Below, one piece after another: positions 1 to 9,225 of a DNA stretch of 64,000 bases; the first letter of the stretch is position 1; the number at the start of each line of letters is the position of its first letter. Location of the stretch: contig JAGBIJ010000020.1 of the NCBI GenBank assembly GCA_017935045.1, positions 1 to 64,000 on the forward strand. Direction: 5' to 3'. The notes under the pieces are model-generated. The model did no database searches. It had not been told where the DNA came from and saw only the letters and a program-made list of their open reading frames with translations. This DNA comes from Muribaculaceae bacterium (lineage in GTDB: Bacteria > Bacteroidota > Bacteroidia > Bacteroidales > Muribaculaceae). The translations under genes and the position numbers were made by a program.

Positions 1-1
1 T

Positions 2-2269
2 AAGATGACTCGCAACGATGACGGCTCTTTCACTCCCGGAGAGATGCTGTGCGACTTTACCACACAGATGCCAGCGACTTCGGCCGAAAAAGTATGGACA
101 ACCGTAACATACGAGGGGCCGACTGAGGACTGCTGGATCGGCCTGTACTCCTGGGACTGCTATATTGACAACTACGTAAACAAATATGCAATCTCAGCAA
201 CTGTTGAGACATACACTGTCAGCGGCGCCGTAAAATGCGGCGATAAGGCTGTAGCCGGCGCCACAGTCTCAGTACCTGGCTTTGATCCTGTTACCACTGA
301 CGAAAACGGCCAGTTCACTTTTACAGAAGTGCCCGCCGACACTTATAAGGTAAGCGTTGCTGCCGATGGTTATCAGGCATATTCATCGGAAATTACAGTT
401 GATGCTGACATAACCGATCTCGTTATTTCCCTGACTGAGATGCAATCATCTCTTACCGCAGCCGTGGCTGACGTCAAGACGGAGAAAGTCATTGCCGGCG
501 CCACTGTAAAAGTGTTTATCCCGGCCACTGATGAAACTTCAGAACCGGTTGAGATTGCATCGGTTACCACTGATGACGAGGGTAAATTTACCGTCGTTGT
601 CTCCGGCAAGCTGAACGAGGGTGGATACGATGTTACCGTTTCAGCTCCTTACTATCAGAACGTCAACACCAAATTCATGTCATCCTACAGCAGCGGCTAC
701 GGCTACTTTGAGTATGGCAAGGATAAAGTGTTCGGCACTCTGTACAGCCTGCGTATGAACGCAGCCCAGCTGACCATGACAGCCAACGTCAAGAGCGGCG
801 AGGCCGCTGTTGCCGGCGCCACAGTGACCATGTGGGCCAAGGAAAATCCCGAAGAGGTCATGACTGCTGTCGAAAGCGAGTCTGCACCCGGCGTCTACAC
901 CATAAGCGGCATCAATGCCCTGACAGCCGGCACGGCCGCTTACGTGGTAGCCGTAGACCAGCCCGCCTACAAGCCCGAGAACAAGGAAGTGACCTTCAAT
1001 GGCCTTGACGCTTCAGTGGACTTCGACCTCGTGGCCTGGAAGCCGACTGTTTTCTCCGGAATCATATCCGACAAGGAGGGCAATCCTCTGGATGGAGCCG
1101 AGGTAATACTTGTCAATGACGCCACAGAGCTTGAGGTAGCGATGAAGACTACCGGCGAAGACGGAGCATACACTCTGACCGTACCCGGCATGCTCGCCGA
1201 GGCTTACACTCTCAAAGTATCCGCCGAATATTACATTGACAACAGCGTGGCCATCTCCGCGCCTCAGCGCGAGACAACCGTAGAGAACAATGTAGCTCTT
1301 GAAAAGAAAATGTACACTCTTGAGGTACGCGTTACCGACAAGGATGGCAAAGATATCGAGGGCGCTCAGGTAGCGCTCGGAAGAACGGAACTTACAGCTG
1401 AAGACGGTGTGTTCAAATACAGCGTATGGAGCAAAGACGCATACGACACAACTTACACACTGCAGGCCGTGGCCGACGGCTACATGCACGCTTCCCAGCG
1501 TTTTGAGTTCACAACCGACTCCTACACCCATACTTTCGTACTCGACGAGGTGGAACTGCAATTTACCGGCCACATCATGAACAGCGAATACGAGCCCATC
1601 GAAGGCGCGTCGATGACCGTGATCTGCGGATCAGAGTTCATCGAAGTCACAGACCTGGGTGACGGCGACTATACGTTTACCACTACTGTTCTGTCTGCCG
1701 CCGGCAAGACATACACGGTATCGGCATTTGCTCCCGGATATATGGGCCAGACCAAAGAATTCAGCTTTACCGGCGAATTTGAGGAAGGCGCTGACATCAA
1801 CTTCATCCTTGAGCCGGTAGTCTACACTTATACCGCTACAGTCAAGACTTCCGACGGCGGAGACACATCAGCCGCTGTGGTAACTGTTACCGCTGACGAT
1901 AAGAATATAGAGGTCAGCCGCGAATCCGACGGAACATTCACATTCTCCGTTCCCGAACTGGAGGCAGCTGACCAATATCAGGTGACTGTCACTCTTGAAG
2001 GTTATGATTCCCAGAGCAGCACGTTCGACTTCAAGGACGGCTCCGTAGAGCAGACCTTCACTCTCCAAAAGACCGACTCTGTAGGTAAAATCGTAGCTGA
2101 CCACAACGGTGTTGCGAATATCGCCGGCAAGCTCTATATCCAGGGCGACGCTATGATTTTCACAGTAGACGGCAAACTCGTCAAGACTGTAAGCAATCCC
2201 GAAGCCGAACCGGTAGACCTGCCCGCAGGCATCTATATCGTAGCCGGCCAGAAGGTACTTGTGAAATAA
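2..2269 (+). CDS. Secreted multi-Ig-like (carboxypeptidase-regulatory-like) protein with T9SS-type tail, 5' end cut
   Basis: The reading frame is already open at the window edge, so the N-terminus lies upstream. The visible 755 or so residues are a string of about seven beta-rich units of roughly 80-100 residues. Each has the CarboxypepD_reg-like pattern of a conserved GA(T/E/Q)V turn followed by D-(E/D)-G-x-(F/Y)-T and a tyrosine-rich strand (for example VAGATVSVPGFDP then ENGQFTFTEVP). The last 60 residues contain an (I/V)F-x-V-D-G-K-L-V segment, LPAGIYIV and a basic VLVK end, which matches the layout of type IX secretion C-terminal sorting domains. I infer a secreted or surface-anchored structural or binding protein. 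No catalytic motif is visible and the ligand is unknown. A terminator follows directly. Confidence 0.75.
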   Translation, partial: KMTRNDDGSFTPGEMLCDFTTQMPATSAEKVWTTVTYEGPTEDCWIGLYSWDCYIDNYVNKYAISATVETYTVSGAVKCGDKAVAGATVSVPGFDPVTTDENGQFTFTEVPADTYKVSVAADGYQAYSSEITVDADITDLVISLTEMQSSLTAAVADVKTEKVIAGATVKVFIPATDETSEPVEIASVTTDDEGKFTVVVSGKLNEGGYDVTVSAPYYQNVNTKFMSSYSSGYGYFEYGKDKVFGTLYSLRMNAAQLTMTANVKSGEAAVAGATVTMWAKENPEEVMTAVESESAPGVYTISGINALTAGTAAYVVAVDQPAYKPENKEVTFNGLDASVDFDLVAWKPTVFSGIISDKEGNPLDGAEVILVNDATELEVAMKTTGEDGAYTLTVPGMLAEAYTLKVSAEYYIDNSVAISAPQRETTVENNVALEKKMYTLEVRVTDKDGKDIEGAQVALGRTELTAEDGVFKYSVWSKDAYDTTYTLQAVADGYMHASQRFEFTTDSYTHTFVLDEVELQFTGHIMNSEYEPIEGASMTVICGSEFIEVTDLGDGDYTFTTTVLSAAGKTYTVSAFAPGYMGQTKEFSFTGEFEEGADINFILEPVVYTYTATVKTSDGGDTSAAVVTVTADDKNIEVSRESDGTFTFSVPELEAADQYQVTVTLEGYDSQSSTFDFKDGSVEQTFTLQKTDSVGKIVADHNGVANIAGKLYIQGDAMIFTVDGKLVKTVSNPEAEPVDLPAGIYIVAGQKVLVK

Positions 2270-2293
2270 TCTACCTTAACTTCAAATAAAGCT

Positions 2294-2325
2294 GCGGGCG
2301 ACTCTTCCGGGTCGCCCGCTTCTTT
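2294..2325 (+). terminator. Intrinsic terminator after the Ig-like surface protein
   Basis: Perfect 9-bp stem (GCGGGCGAC/GTCGCCCGC) with an 8-nt loop, followed by TTCTTT. It lies 24 nt after the stop codon of the upstream gene. Confidence 0.85.
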
Positions 2326-2437
2326 ATGCAGACAAATATATGTCTGATATCAAAAAAATTCACATTTTATGCTGAACAACATATTATTTTAATAAACTTT
2401 AACTCAAAATTATGCGTTATAGCTATATACACACTTA

Positions 2438-2562
2438 TGCACTCGAAATCGCAAATCAGTTTTCGCCCTCTGCATCAGCCGCATACGCCACTATGCTCCC
2501 CGAAGGCGCAAGAAAATCCGAGTTGCGCTTTTGATTCATAATTAATGTTTAGGATTAAACGC
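2438..2562 (-). repeat. Interspersed palindromic repeat, copy A
   Basis: The reverse strand of this stretch shares with copies B (13636-13763) and C (13814-13952) an outer TTTAAnnnTAAAC(G/A)TTAATTATG edge, a GCGCAAC(T)nGGATTTT segment and a central hairpin, here GCATACGCCACTATGC at 2481-2496. A second arm (CGAAAACTGATTTGCG on the reverse strand) can pair back to the first. The short ORF that crosses it (2326-2541) is an effect of the repeat, not a gene. With the terminator it accounts for most of the 318-bp gap before the glycogen operon. Confidence 0.7.
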
Positions 2563-2588
2563 CTTCTAAATTAACCTACTGACCGTAA

Positions 2589-4559
2589 ATGAGTTATTTA
2601 AAATTTGACAAAAGCCTGATGATAAATCTCGAGCAGAGTCTGCCCCGAGAGATGCTCCGCACCAACAAAAGCGGAGCATATCACTGCACAACCATCACAG
2701 GCTGCAACACACGCAAGCAACACGGACTTCTCGTCATACCCATACCCGATATGGACAATAAGGCGCACGTATTGCTTTCAAGTCTTGACGAGACTGTAAT
2801 CCAGCACGGAGCGCCTTTCAATCTCGGCATACACCAGTACGGCGAAGGTATATTCAGCCCCAACGGTCATAAATATATCCGTGAATTCAACTGTGACAGC
2901 GTGCCGCGCCTTACGTATCGCGTGGGCGGCGTGATTCTTACAAAAGAAAAGGTATTTATCTCCCACGAAAACCGAATACTGATAAAGTACACTTTGGTAG
3001 AGGCCCACTCTCCCACGTTGCTGCGGTTCCGTCCTTTTCTCGCTTTCCGCAACGCCAACGACCTGTGTGTCGAAAACTCCTCGCTCGACACCGGGATGCA
3101 CCCGATAAGGAATGGCGAGAGCTGCTGCCTGTATCCCGGCTATCCGTCGCTCTACATGCAATTCAGCAAGCAAGCCGCATGGGTAAGCGAGCCGTACTGG
3201 TACAAAGGGATAGAGTATTACAAAGACCGCGACAGAGGATTACCTTACAAAGAGGATCTGTGGGTGCCCGGATATTTTGAATTACCGATAAAGAAGGGGG
3301 AAAGCATCATCTTCTCCGCCTCAACATTTGAATGTGACCCGGACAGCTTTGAGCAGACATACGATGAAGAAATCAAGACACGCACAATGCGTACCAGCTT
3401 CTACAACTGCCTCAAGAATTCCGCCAAGCAGTTTTATCTGAAGAAGAAAGACAAGATGTACATCATGGCCGGGTATCCCTGGTATCATGTACGCGCGCGC
3501 GACGAGCTCATAGCCCTGCCCGGCTGTACCCTGGCCATCAACCACAAGGAGGACTACGAACTCATTATGTCCACCTTCCTGAAGGCTTTGCACCTGTTCC
3601 TCTCGGAAGGGGTAAAAGACACCACCATTACCGAAATAGATATGCCCGACATACCCCTATGGACCATCTGGACCATACAGCAGTTCCGGCGTGTCGCCGG
3701 CATGGAGAAGACGCGGGCTCAATATGGAGAGAACATCAAAGAGATAATTGAAGCCGTAGTCAGCGGTGCGGTCCCCAATCTTCATCTGGATGACAACGGG
3801 CTGGTAAGCACCGACGGCCGCGATGTGCCGGTAAGCTGGCTTTCGGCGTCGCTCGACGGGCGCCCCATAATTCCTCGCTCCGGCTACCTGGTAGAGTTCA
3901 ACGCCTTGTGGTACAACGCGCTGTGCTTCGCCATCGGCATGTATGAAGACGACCCGTCGGAACATCGCTTCATAACGTCGTTACGCCGCATCGCCGACCG
4001 CTGCAAAGACTCGTTCATCAACGTTTTCCTTAACGAATACGGCTATCTGTATGACTATGTCGACGGCAGCTACACCGACCTGCAGGTAAGGCCCGACATG
4101 GCTATAGCCATAGGTCTGGACTACAGCCCGCTGGACCGCAAACAGAGAAAAAAGGTACTTGACTTCGCTACCCGTGAGCTGCTGACCCCTAAGGGACTGC
4201 GTACGCTCTCTCCGAAAAGCCAGGGATACAATCCTGTCTACGTAGGGGGGCCGATAGAACGGGAATATGCCGTACACTGCGGCCCGGCTCGGCCATGGCT
4301 CTTCGGATTCTACGCAGACGCTTACATCAAGGTATTCGGTATCAGTGGATTAGGATTCATAGAGCGGATGCTGATAGGCTTTGAAGACGAAATGAGCGAA
4401 GGCTGTATCGGCTCTCTCTCAGAGATGTATGACGGTAATCCGCCGTATACAGGGCGCGGAGCGGTCAGCACATCCAAAAACGTAGGCGAGATACTGCGTA
4501 TACTGAAAAATGTGAAAGAACTAAACAAGCAATTAATCCAATCCGAGACAGAATCATGA
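2589..4559 (+). CDS. Glycogen debranching enzyme (amylo-alpha-1,6-glucosidase, GH133-like)
   Basis: 656 residues. Residues about 5-230 match the beta-sandwich N-terminal domain of bacterial debranching enzymes (NKSGAYHCTTITGCNTRKQHGLLV, with the NTRKxHGLL signature inside it, at about residues 28-50). Residues about 270-650 form an (alpha/alpha)6 catalytic domain with GYPWYHVRARDELIALPG, GYLVEFNALWYNAL and a C-terminal RPWLFGFYADAYIKV stretch. The family removes alpha-1,6 branches left by phosphorolysis or amylase action. The stop overlaps the next start by 4 bp (ATGA), so it is probably translated together with the glycosyltransferase. It is the first gene of a three-gene glycogen/alpha-glucan operon. 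The exact split between glycogen and imported starch as substrate cannot be read from the sequence. Confidence 0.88.
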   Translation: MSYLKFDKSLMINLEQSLPREMLRTNKSGAYHCTTITGCNTRKQHGLLVIPIPDMDNKAHVLLSSLDETVIQHGAPFNLGIHQYGEGIFSPNGHKYIREFNCDSVPRLTYRVGGVILTKEKVFISHENRILIKYTLVEAHSPTLLRFRPFLAFRNANDLCVENSSLDTGMHPIRNGESCCLYPGYPSLYMQFSKQAAWVSEPYWYKGIEYYKDRDRGLPYKEDLWVPGYFELPIKKGESIIFSASTFECDPDSFEQTYDEEIKTRTMRTSFYNCLKNSAKQFYLKKKDKMYIMAGYPWYHVRARDELIALPGCTLAINHKEDYELIMSTFLKALHLFLSEGVKDTTITEIDMPDIPLWTIWTIQQFRRVAGMEKTRAQYGENIKEIIEAVVSGAVPNLHLDDNGLVSTDGRDVPVSWLSASLDGRPIIPRSGYLVEFNALWYNALCFAIGMYEDDPSEHRFITSLRRIADRCKDSFINVFLNEYGYLYDYVDGSYTDLQVRPDMAIAIGLDYSPLDRKQRKKVLDFATRELLTPKGLRTLSPKSQGYNPVYVGGPIEREYAVHCGPARPWLFGFYADAYIKVFGISGLGFIERMLIGFEDEMSEGCIGSLSEMYDGNPPYTGRGAVSTSKNVGEILRILKNVKELNKQLIQSETES

Positions 4560-5818
4560 AAGCACTAATGTTCGGATGGGAATTTCCTCCGCATATCCTG
4601 GGCGGTCTCGGCACCGCAAGCTACGGCCTGACACGCGGCATGCACAACTGCGGCAATATGGAAATTTCGTTCGTCATACCGCGTCCGCAAGGAGATGAAG
4701 ACCGCTCCTTCGCCCAGATCATAGGAGCCAGCGACACGCCGGTGGCATGGCGCGACGTAAGCCGCGAATATGTGGAGTCGCGTATAGGCAAGGTCATGAA
4801 TCCCGACCTGTACTTCGACTTGCGTTCCCACATATATGCCGATTTCAACTACATGAGGCTCAACGACCTCGGATGCATAGAGTTCTCCGGCCGCTACCCC
4901 GACAACCTGCTGGAAGAAATCAACAATTACTCGATTGTGGCGGGAGTGATAGCCCGCGCCATCCCCTGCGATGTGATACATTCCCACGACTGGCTGACTT
5001 ATCCGGCCGGCATCCACGCAAAAAAGGTGACCGGCAGACCGCTGGTAATACATGTCCACGCCACAGATTTCGACCGCTCGCGGGGCAATGTCAACCCGAC
5101 AGTATTCGGCATTGAGAAAGACGGTATGGAGAACGCAGACCATATCATCACAGTCTCAGAACTCACTCGGCGCACGGTAATAGACAAGTACGGCATAAAC
5201 CCGGACAAGGTCACTACCGTACACAATGCGGTAGTCCCTCTCAGCGACGACCTGCTTGCCATACCAAAACCTGACAGCAAGGACAAGGTTGTGACGTTTC
5301 TGGGCCGCATAACGATGCAGAAGGGGCCGGAATACTTCGTCGAGGCAGCGGCAAAGGTGCTTCAGAAAGCCCGTAACGTGCGCTTCGTGATGGCCGGCAG
5401 CGGCGATATGATGGACAAAATGATCAGTCTCGCCGCCAAGCGCGGTATAGCCGACCGGTTCCATTTTACCGGCTTCCTGCGCGGACGTCAGGTCTACGAG
5501 ATGCTGAAGGCATCGGATGTCTACATCATGCCGTCTGTCTCGGAACCGTTCGGCATATCTCCGCTGGAAGCGATGCAGATGGGTGTCCCGTCCATCATTT
5601 CCAAACAAAGCGGATGCGCCGAGATACTGGACAACGTAATCAAGACCGACTATTGGGACATTGACGCCATGGCCGACGCCATACACAGCATCATCTCTTA
5701 TCCTGCTATGTATGATACCCTGAAGAACAAGGGCATAGAGGAGATGAAGGGCATAACCTGGGAAAAGGCCGGGCAGAAAGTGATAGACATATACCGCAGA
5801 GTGACAGGTCACAATTAA
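4556..5818 (+). CDS. GT4/GT5-like glycosyltransferase, glycogen synthase type
   Basis: 420 residues with a GT-B fold. The N-terminus MKALMFGWEFPPHILGGLG carries the GGLG nucleotide-sugar loop of glycogen and starch synthases. The C-terminal half has VVTFLGRITMQKGPEYFVEA and the retaining GT E-x7-E signature in SEPFGISPLEAMQMGVPS. The family extends alpha-1,4-glucan chains from ADP- or UDP-glucose. It lies between a debranching enzyme and a GH57 protein, a grouping common in Bacteroidales, which supports a glycogen role. It starts inside the stop of the upstream gene and is followed by GH57 after 30 bp. Sugar donor specificity is not decidable by eye. Confidence 0.82.
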   Translation: MKALMFGWEFPPHILGGLGTASYGLTRGMHNCGNMEISFVIPRPQGDEDRSFAQIIGASDTPVAWRDVSREYVESRIGKVMNPDLYFDLRSHIYADFNYMRLNDLGCIEFSGRYPDNLLEEINNYSIVAGVIARAIPCDVIHSHDWLTYPAGIHAKKVTGRPLVIHVHATDFDRSRGNVNPTVFGIEKDGMENADHIITVSELTRRTVIDKYGINPDKVTTVHNAVVPLSDDLLAIPKPDSKDKVVTFLGRITMQKGPEYFVEAAAKVLQKARNVRFVMAGSGDMMDKMISLAAKRGIADRFHFTGFLRGRQVYEMLKASDVYIMPSVSEPFGISPLEAMQMGVPSIISKQSGCAEILDNVIKTDYWDIDAMADAIHSIISYPAMYDTLKNKGIEEMKGITWEKAGQKVIDIYRRVTGHN

Positions 5819-5848
5819 TAACCGTATAAAAAACGAGATACAGATATA

Positions 5849-7237
5849 ATGAAATCAGTTTGCTTTTATTTCCAGATACACCAGCCTTACAGGCTGAAAA
5901 GATACCGCTTCTTCGATATCGGCAATGATCATTATTACTATGATGACTTCGCCAACGACGATATCATCACACGCATAGCCGAGCGCAGCTATATGCCGAT
6001 GGCCCGCACGTTGCTCGGAATGATAGAGCAGAGCGGAGGAAAATTCAAATGCGCCATTTCGATTACCGGCACAGCCATAGAGCAGCTGCAGCAATATGTA
6101 CCGGAGTTTATCGACTTGCTGAAAAAGCTGGCTTCCACAGGTTGCGTGGAATTTCTGTCGGAGACCTACGCCCACTCACTGGCATCGCTTGAAGATGTCG
6201 ATGAGTTCATACGTCAGGTAAAATCCCACGACCGGCTCATACATACTTTGTTCGGACAGAAACCCAAGGTATTCCGTAATACAGAGCTTATATACGACGA
6301 TGACATAGCCGCCGTCGTGGCATCCATGGGATTCAAGGGCGTCATTACCGAGGGCGCGAAGCATATTCTGGGTTGGAAAAGTCCCGATTTCCTATACAGC
6401 GCCGCCTCGGCACCCAAGCTAAAACTCCTGCTCAAGAACGACAAACTGTCAGACGACATATCGCGTAACTTTTCCGACCGTGATTGGGACGAGTTTCCGC
6501 TTACCGCTGACAAATACATGGACTGGATAGCCGCGCTGCCCGAAGACCATCAGATAATCAATCTGTTTATGTCTATGGAGACATTCGGTGAATTCCAGCC
6601 GCATGAGACGGGTATCTTCGATTTTATGGCCGCGCTGCCCCGCTTCGCAGCAGAAAGGGGCATCACGTTTATGACTCCGACTGAGGCCGTGATGAAGCTG
6701 AAACCTGTAGGCGAAATCAGCGTACCGTTCCCCATGTCATGGGCTGACGAGGCCCGCGACGTTAGCGCATGGAAAGGCAACGCTCTGCAGAACGAAGCTC
6801 TTGCAAAGCTTTATTCCGTCGCCGAACGAGTGAATCTATGCACCGACCGTCGATTGAAACAAGACTGGGAATATCTGCAAAGCTCCGACCATTTCTTCTA
6901 TATGAGTACAAAGAACCTGGCTGACGGCACGGCTCACGCATCATTCAGCCCGTATGAAAGTCCGTATGGAGCGTTTACCAATTATATGAACGTATTGGCC
7001 GACTTCATAGTCCGCGTAGAGGAGCAATATCCTCTTGAGATAGAAAACGAGGAACTCAACTCTCTGGTACTGACCATCAGAAACCAGGCTCAGGAAATAG
7101 AGACTCTTAATAAGGAAGTCAAACAGCTGCGCAATAATATCCTTCAGGCAGACGACGAAAATAATGCCGCCAAAGAGGCGGCTCCGGCAAAGCCGAAAAA
7201 AACGGTGGCCAGGAAGAAAGCTGCGAAAAAATCCTGA
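5849..7237 (+). CDS. GH57 family glycoside hydrolase (alpha-amylase/glucanotransferase-like)
   Basis: 462 residues. Conserved region 1 is visible as FQIHQPYRL near residue 8. Region 3 is PKVFRNTELIY, with Glu146 in the position of the catalytic nucleophile. Region 4 reads LFMSMETFGEFQ, where the family normally has D-x-E-x-FG; the presumed acid/base Asp is Ser242 here. Residues from about 410 form a coiled coil, then a Lys/Ala-rich tail. The family hydrolyses or transfers alpha-1,4-glucans. Third gene of the glycogen operon, probably cytoplasmic since no signal peptide is seen. The lost acid/base residue leaves open whether it is active, uses another residue or has a binding role. Confidence 0.85.
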   Translation: MKSVCFYFQIHQPYRLKRYRFFDIGNDHYYYDDFANDDIITRIAERSYMPMARTLLGMIEQSGGKFKCAISITGTAIEQLQQYVPEFIDLLKKLASTGCVEFLSETYAHSLASLEDVDEFIRQVKSHDRLIHTLFGQKPKVFRNTELIYDDDIAAVVASMGFKGVITEGAKHILGWKSPDFLYSAASAPKLKLLLKNDKLSDDISRNFSDRDWDEFPLTADKYMDWIAALPEDHQIINLFMSMETFGEFQPHETGIFDFMAALPRFAAERGITFMTPTEAVMKLKPVGEISVPFPMSWADEARDVSAWKGNALQNEALAKLYSVAERVNLCTDRRLKQDWEYLQSSDHFFYMSTKNLADGTAHASFSPYESPYGAFTNYMNVLADFIVRVEEQYPLEIENEELNSLVLTIRNQAQEIETLNKEVKQLRNNILQADDENNAAKEAAPAKPKKTVARKKAAKKS

Positions 7238-7257
7238 CCTGCGACACAAGTCATAAC

Positions 7258-7300
7258 AAAAGCGGGTGCTTCGGAATCAATCCGGCGCACCCGCTTTTTA
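7258..7300 (+). terminator. Intrinsic terminator of the glycogen operon
   Basis: AGCGGGTGC/GCACCCGCT stem with an inner CGGA/TCCG pairing, followed by a T-run. It lies 20 nt after the GH57 stop. Confidence 0.85.
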
Positions 7301-7352
7301 TAGCGGCCAATGCCAAAAGCACTGCATTATATCGACATTACAATCCCGGCGG

Positions 7353-8333
7353 CTATCGGTCTTGCTCCAGCTCCTCGAACGAAGGGGTCTTCCAGACTGT
7401 ACCGTCGGTCAGCACGAGCATGGCCGGAAGCTCTATGTGCTGGAGTATGTATTTAGCCCGGTCACTACCCACGGCCATGCATGCCGTGGCGTAGGCATCC
7501 GCTTCCATACATGTCTCGGCCACAACCGTGACGCTGGCGATGTCCGTAATGGCAGGTCCCCCGCTGTAAGGGTCTATGGTGTGGCCGATGCGCCGGCCTC
7601 CCTTGTCACGGTAATTGCGATAGTTGCCTGAAGTCGCCACTCCCTGATTGTCGAGGGCTATGACGGTCTGCGACTTATGGACTACCCGGTCGGCGGACTC
7701 AACAGGGGCGTCTACAGATATGCGCCATTTCTCTCCATCGGGATTGTCGCCGTTTACGGTTATCTCACCGCCTATCTCTATCATAAAGTCAGTGATTCCG
7801 TTAGCGATGAACATTTCAGCCACTTTGTCGCAGGCATAGCCTTTGGCTATGGCCGAGAAATTGAACTCCATGCGCGGATCGTTTTTCTGCAGCTCCCCGC
7901 TTTCCGTGATACCGGTGCGTCCGAGCCCCACAAATTCCTTGATGGAGTCTATGACCTGCTCGTCTACGTGTATGCTGTCCCGGTATCCGAATCCGTAGGC
8001 ATTGATAAGCGGTGCGAGAGTAGGATCGAAAGCTCCGTTGCTCTCATCCCAGACCACGCGCGACATTTCATAGACCTCCCGGAAATAGGGGTCGACACGC
8101 ATATCCGAGTTATTGTTGATTTTCGATACCGTGGAAGCCGGATTGAAAGGGGACACGCTCATCTCCACAGCCTTTAGCACGGCCATGACGGAGTCCGTCA
8201 TATCCACACCGGAATTATAGGTAATATGATATGCAGTGTTCCATACCAGTCCCTCAGAGGTACGGTAAGACGATGCACATGAATTGATGAATAGAATAAT
8301 CAAACTGCCAAGCAGCCCAAAACAGGTTTTCAT
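7353..8333 (-). CDS. apbE: FAD:protein FMN transferase, lipoprotein
   Basis: 326 residues with a lipoprotein signal peptide (INSCAS, Cys19). ApbE landmarks follow in order: FDPTLAPLINAYGFG, AIAKGYACDKVAE, MIEIGGEI, VATSGNYRNY, GHTIDPYSG and the C-terminal ETCMEADAYATACM. The family attaches FMN covalently to Thr of target proteins such as Na+-pumping NADH dehydrogenase (NqrB/C) or Rnf subunits, in the periplasm. Nothing around it belongs to these complexes, so the target is not shown by context. It converges on the glycogen operon terminator. A minus-strand promoter is visible upstream (8375-8406). Confidence 0.92.
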   Translation of the reverse strand: MKTCFGLLGSLIILFINSCASSYRTSEGLVWNTAYHITYNSGVDMTDSVMAVLKAVEMSVSPFNPASTVSKINNNSDMRVDPYFREVYEMSRVVWDESNGAFDPTLAPLINAYGFGYRDSIHVDEQVIDSIKEFVGLGRTGITESGELQKNDPRMEFNFSAIAKGYACDKVAEMFIANGITDFMIEIGGEITVNGDNPDGEKWRISVDAPVESADRVVHKSQTVIALDNQGVATSGNYRNYRDKGGRRIGHTIDPYSGGPAITDIASVTVVAETCMEADAYATACMAVGSDRAKYILQHIELPAMLVLTDGTVWKTPSFEELEQDR

Positions 8334-8374
8334 AATACAGAAATTATGTATCAGGTTATCCTTGATTTTTCACG

Positions 8375-8406
8375 GCAAAAATAATAAAAACCATGAATCG
8401 GCGCAA
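8375..8406 (-). promoter_or_regulatory. Bacteroidota-type promoter for apbE
   Basis: On the minus strand, TATTTTTGC (8383-8375) is preceded at a 20-bp spacing by TTG (8406-8404), matching the TTG/TAnnTTTGC consensus of the primary sigma factor in this phylum. Confidence 0.5.
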
Positions 8407-8456
8407 TACTTCCAATTAAAAAATTTCAGGCAGCTGACAAAAAAACTTAAAATAAT

Positions 8457-8487
8457 TGCATATATAAAAAATATGTTGTAAATTTAC
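8457..8487 (+). promoter_or_regulatory. Possible promoter for the DJ-1 gene
   Basis: TTG at 8457-8459 and TAAATTTAC at 8479-8487 with 19-bp spacing. The -7 element departs from TAnnTTTG at its end, so this is tentative. It would give a leader of about 70 nt. Confidence 0.35.
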
Positions 8488-8565
8488 GAAAATTTATGAC
8501 CCGTCTTACCTTCAGGGTACAGGTCATCAGCTTGATAAACGATTACCTCTTAATTACAATTACCT

Positions 8566-9153
8566 ATGAACGAATCATTTGTATTCCTGGCCGATGGATT
8601 TGAAGATATTGAGGCCATTACCGTGATTGACGTATTGAAGCGTGCCGGTATCCCGGTAAAGACGGTCTCCATTACCTCATCGCTGCAAGTGACAAGCGCC
8701 CATGGCGTGACAATCGGAGCTGACTGTATCTACGACAACACTCTGTTCAAGCATCCCGATTGGCTGATATGTCCAGGCGGCATGCCCGGCGCCACCAATC
8801 TATATAATTTCGCTCCGCTGACAGGGTTGCTGAAGCGCCATGCCGAAGCCGGCGGCCATATAGCGGCCATCTGCGCGGCTCCTGCCGTGGTACTCGGACA
8901 GCTCGGTCTGCTCAAAGGGCGTAAGGCTACGTGCTATCCCGGATTCGAACAGCTCTGTGACGGCGCTGTCATGGAGGATAAGGCAGTAGTAACAGACGGC
9001 AACCTCGTACTCGGCAACGGTCCGGCCAACGCGCTGCTCTGGGCCCTCGCCGTCGTACATGTCGCTCTCGGCGAGCAGAAATCGCGCAAAGTTGCCAACG
9101 ATATGCTGCTCTATCCCAGAGCTACGGAAAACATAGAGTTCCTGTTCGGATAA
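8566..9153 (+). CDS. DJ-1/PfpI (YajL-like) family protein
   Basis: 195 residues, a single DJ-1 domain. FLADGFEDIEAI near residue 7 supplies the conserved Glu16, and the nucleophile elbow AAICAAPAVV holds Cys103. The C-terminus has the NGPANALLWALAVV stretch of the YajL/ThiJ subgroup. The family includes glyoxalase III and protein or nucleotide deglycase activities, and its members protect against methylglyoxal and oxidative damage. It is a single-gene unit with its own terminator. The specific substrate is not determined. Confidence 0.88.
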   Translation: MNESFVFLADGFEDIEAITVIDVLKRAGIPVKTVSITSSLQVTSAHGVTIGADCIYDNTLFKHPDWLICPGGMPGATNLYNFAPLTGLLKRHAEAGGHIAAICAAPAVVLGQLGLLKGRKATCYPGFEQLCDGAVMEDKAVVTDGNLVLGNGPANALLWALAVVHVALGEQKSRKVANDMLLYPRATENIEFLFG

Positions 9154-9179
9154 ACAGAAACCCATACATCACGTTATCA

Positions 9180-9225
9180 GAGGGGGGAATGACAATTCAG
9201 ATCAGACATTCCCCCCTTTTTTATT
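9180..9225 (+). terminator. Intrinsic terminator of the DJ-1 gene
   Basis: 10-bp perfect stem GGGGGGAATG/CATTCCCCCC followed by six T. The right arm covers the last codons of the convergent yihY-like gene, whose stop ends at 9202. Confidence 0.85.

Noticed and set aside
2326..2541. 71-codon ORF after the first terminator
   Set aside because: It runs through repeat copy A; its C-terminal NPSCAFDS reappears as NPSCASDP in an ORF through repeat copy B. Repeat sequence, not a gene.
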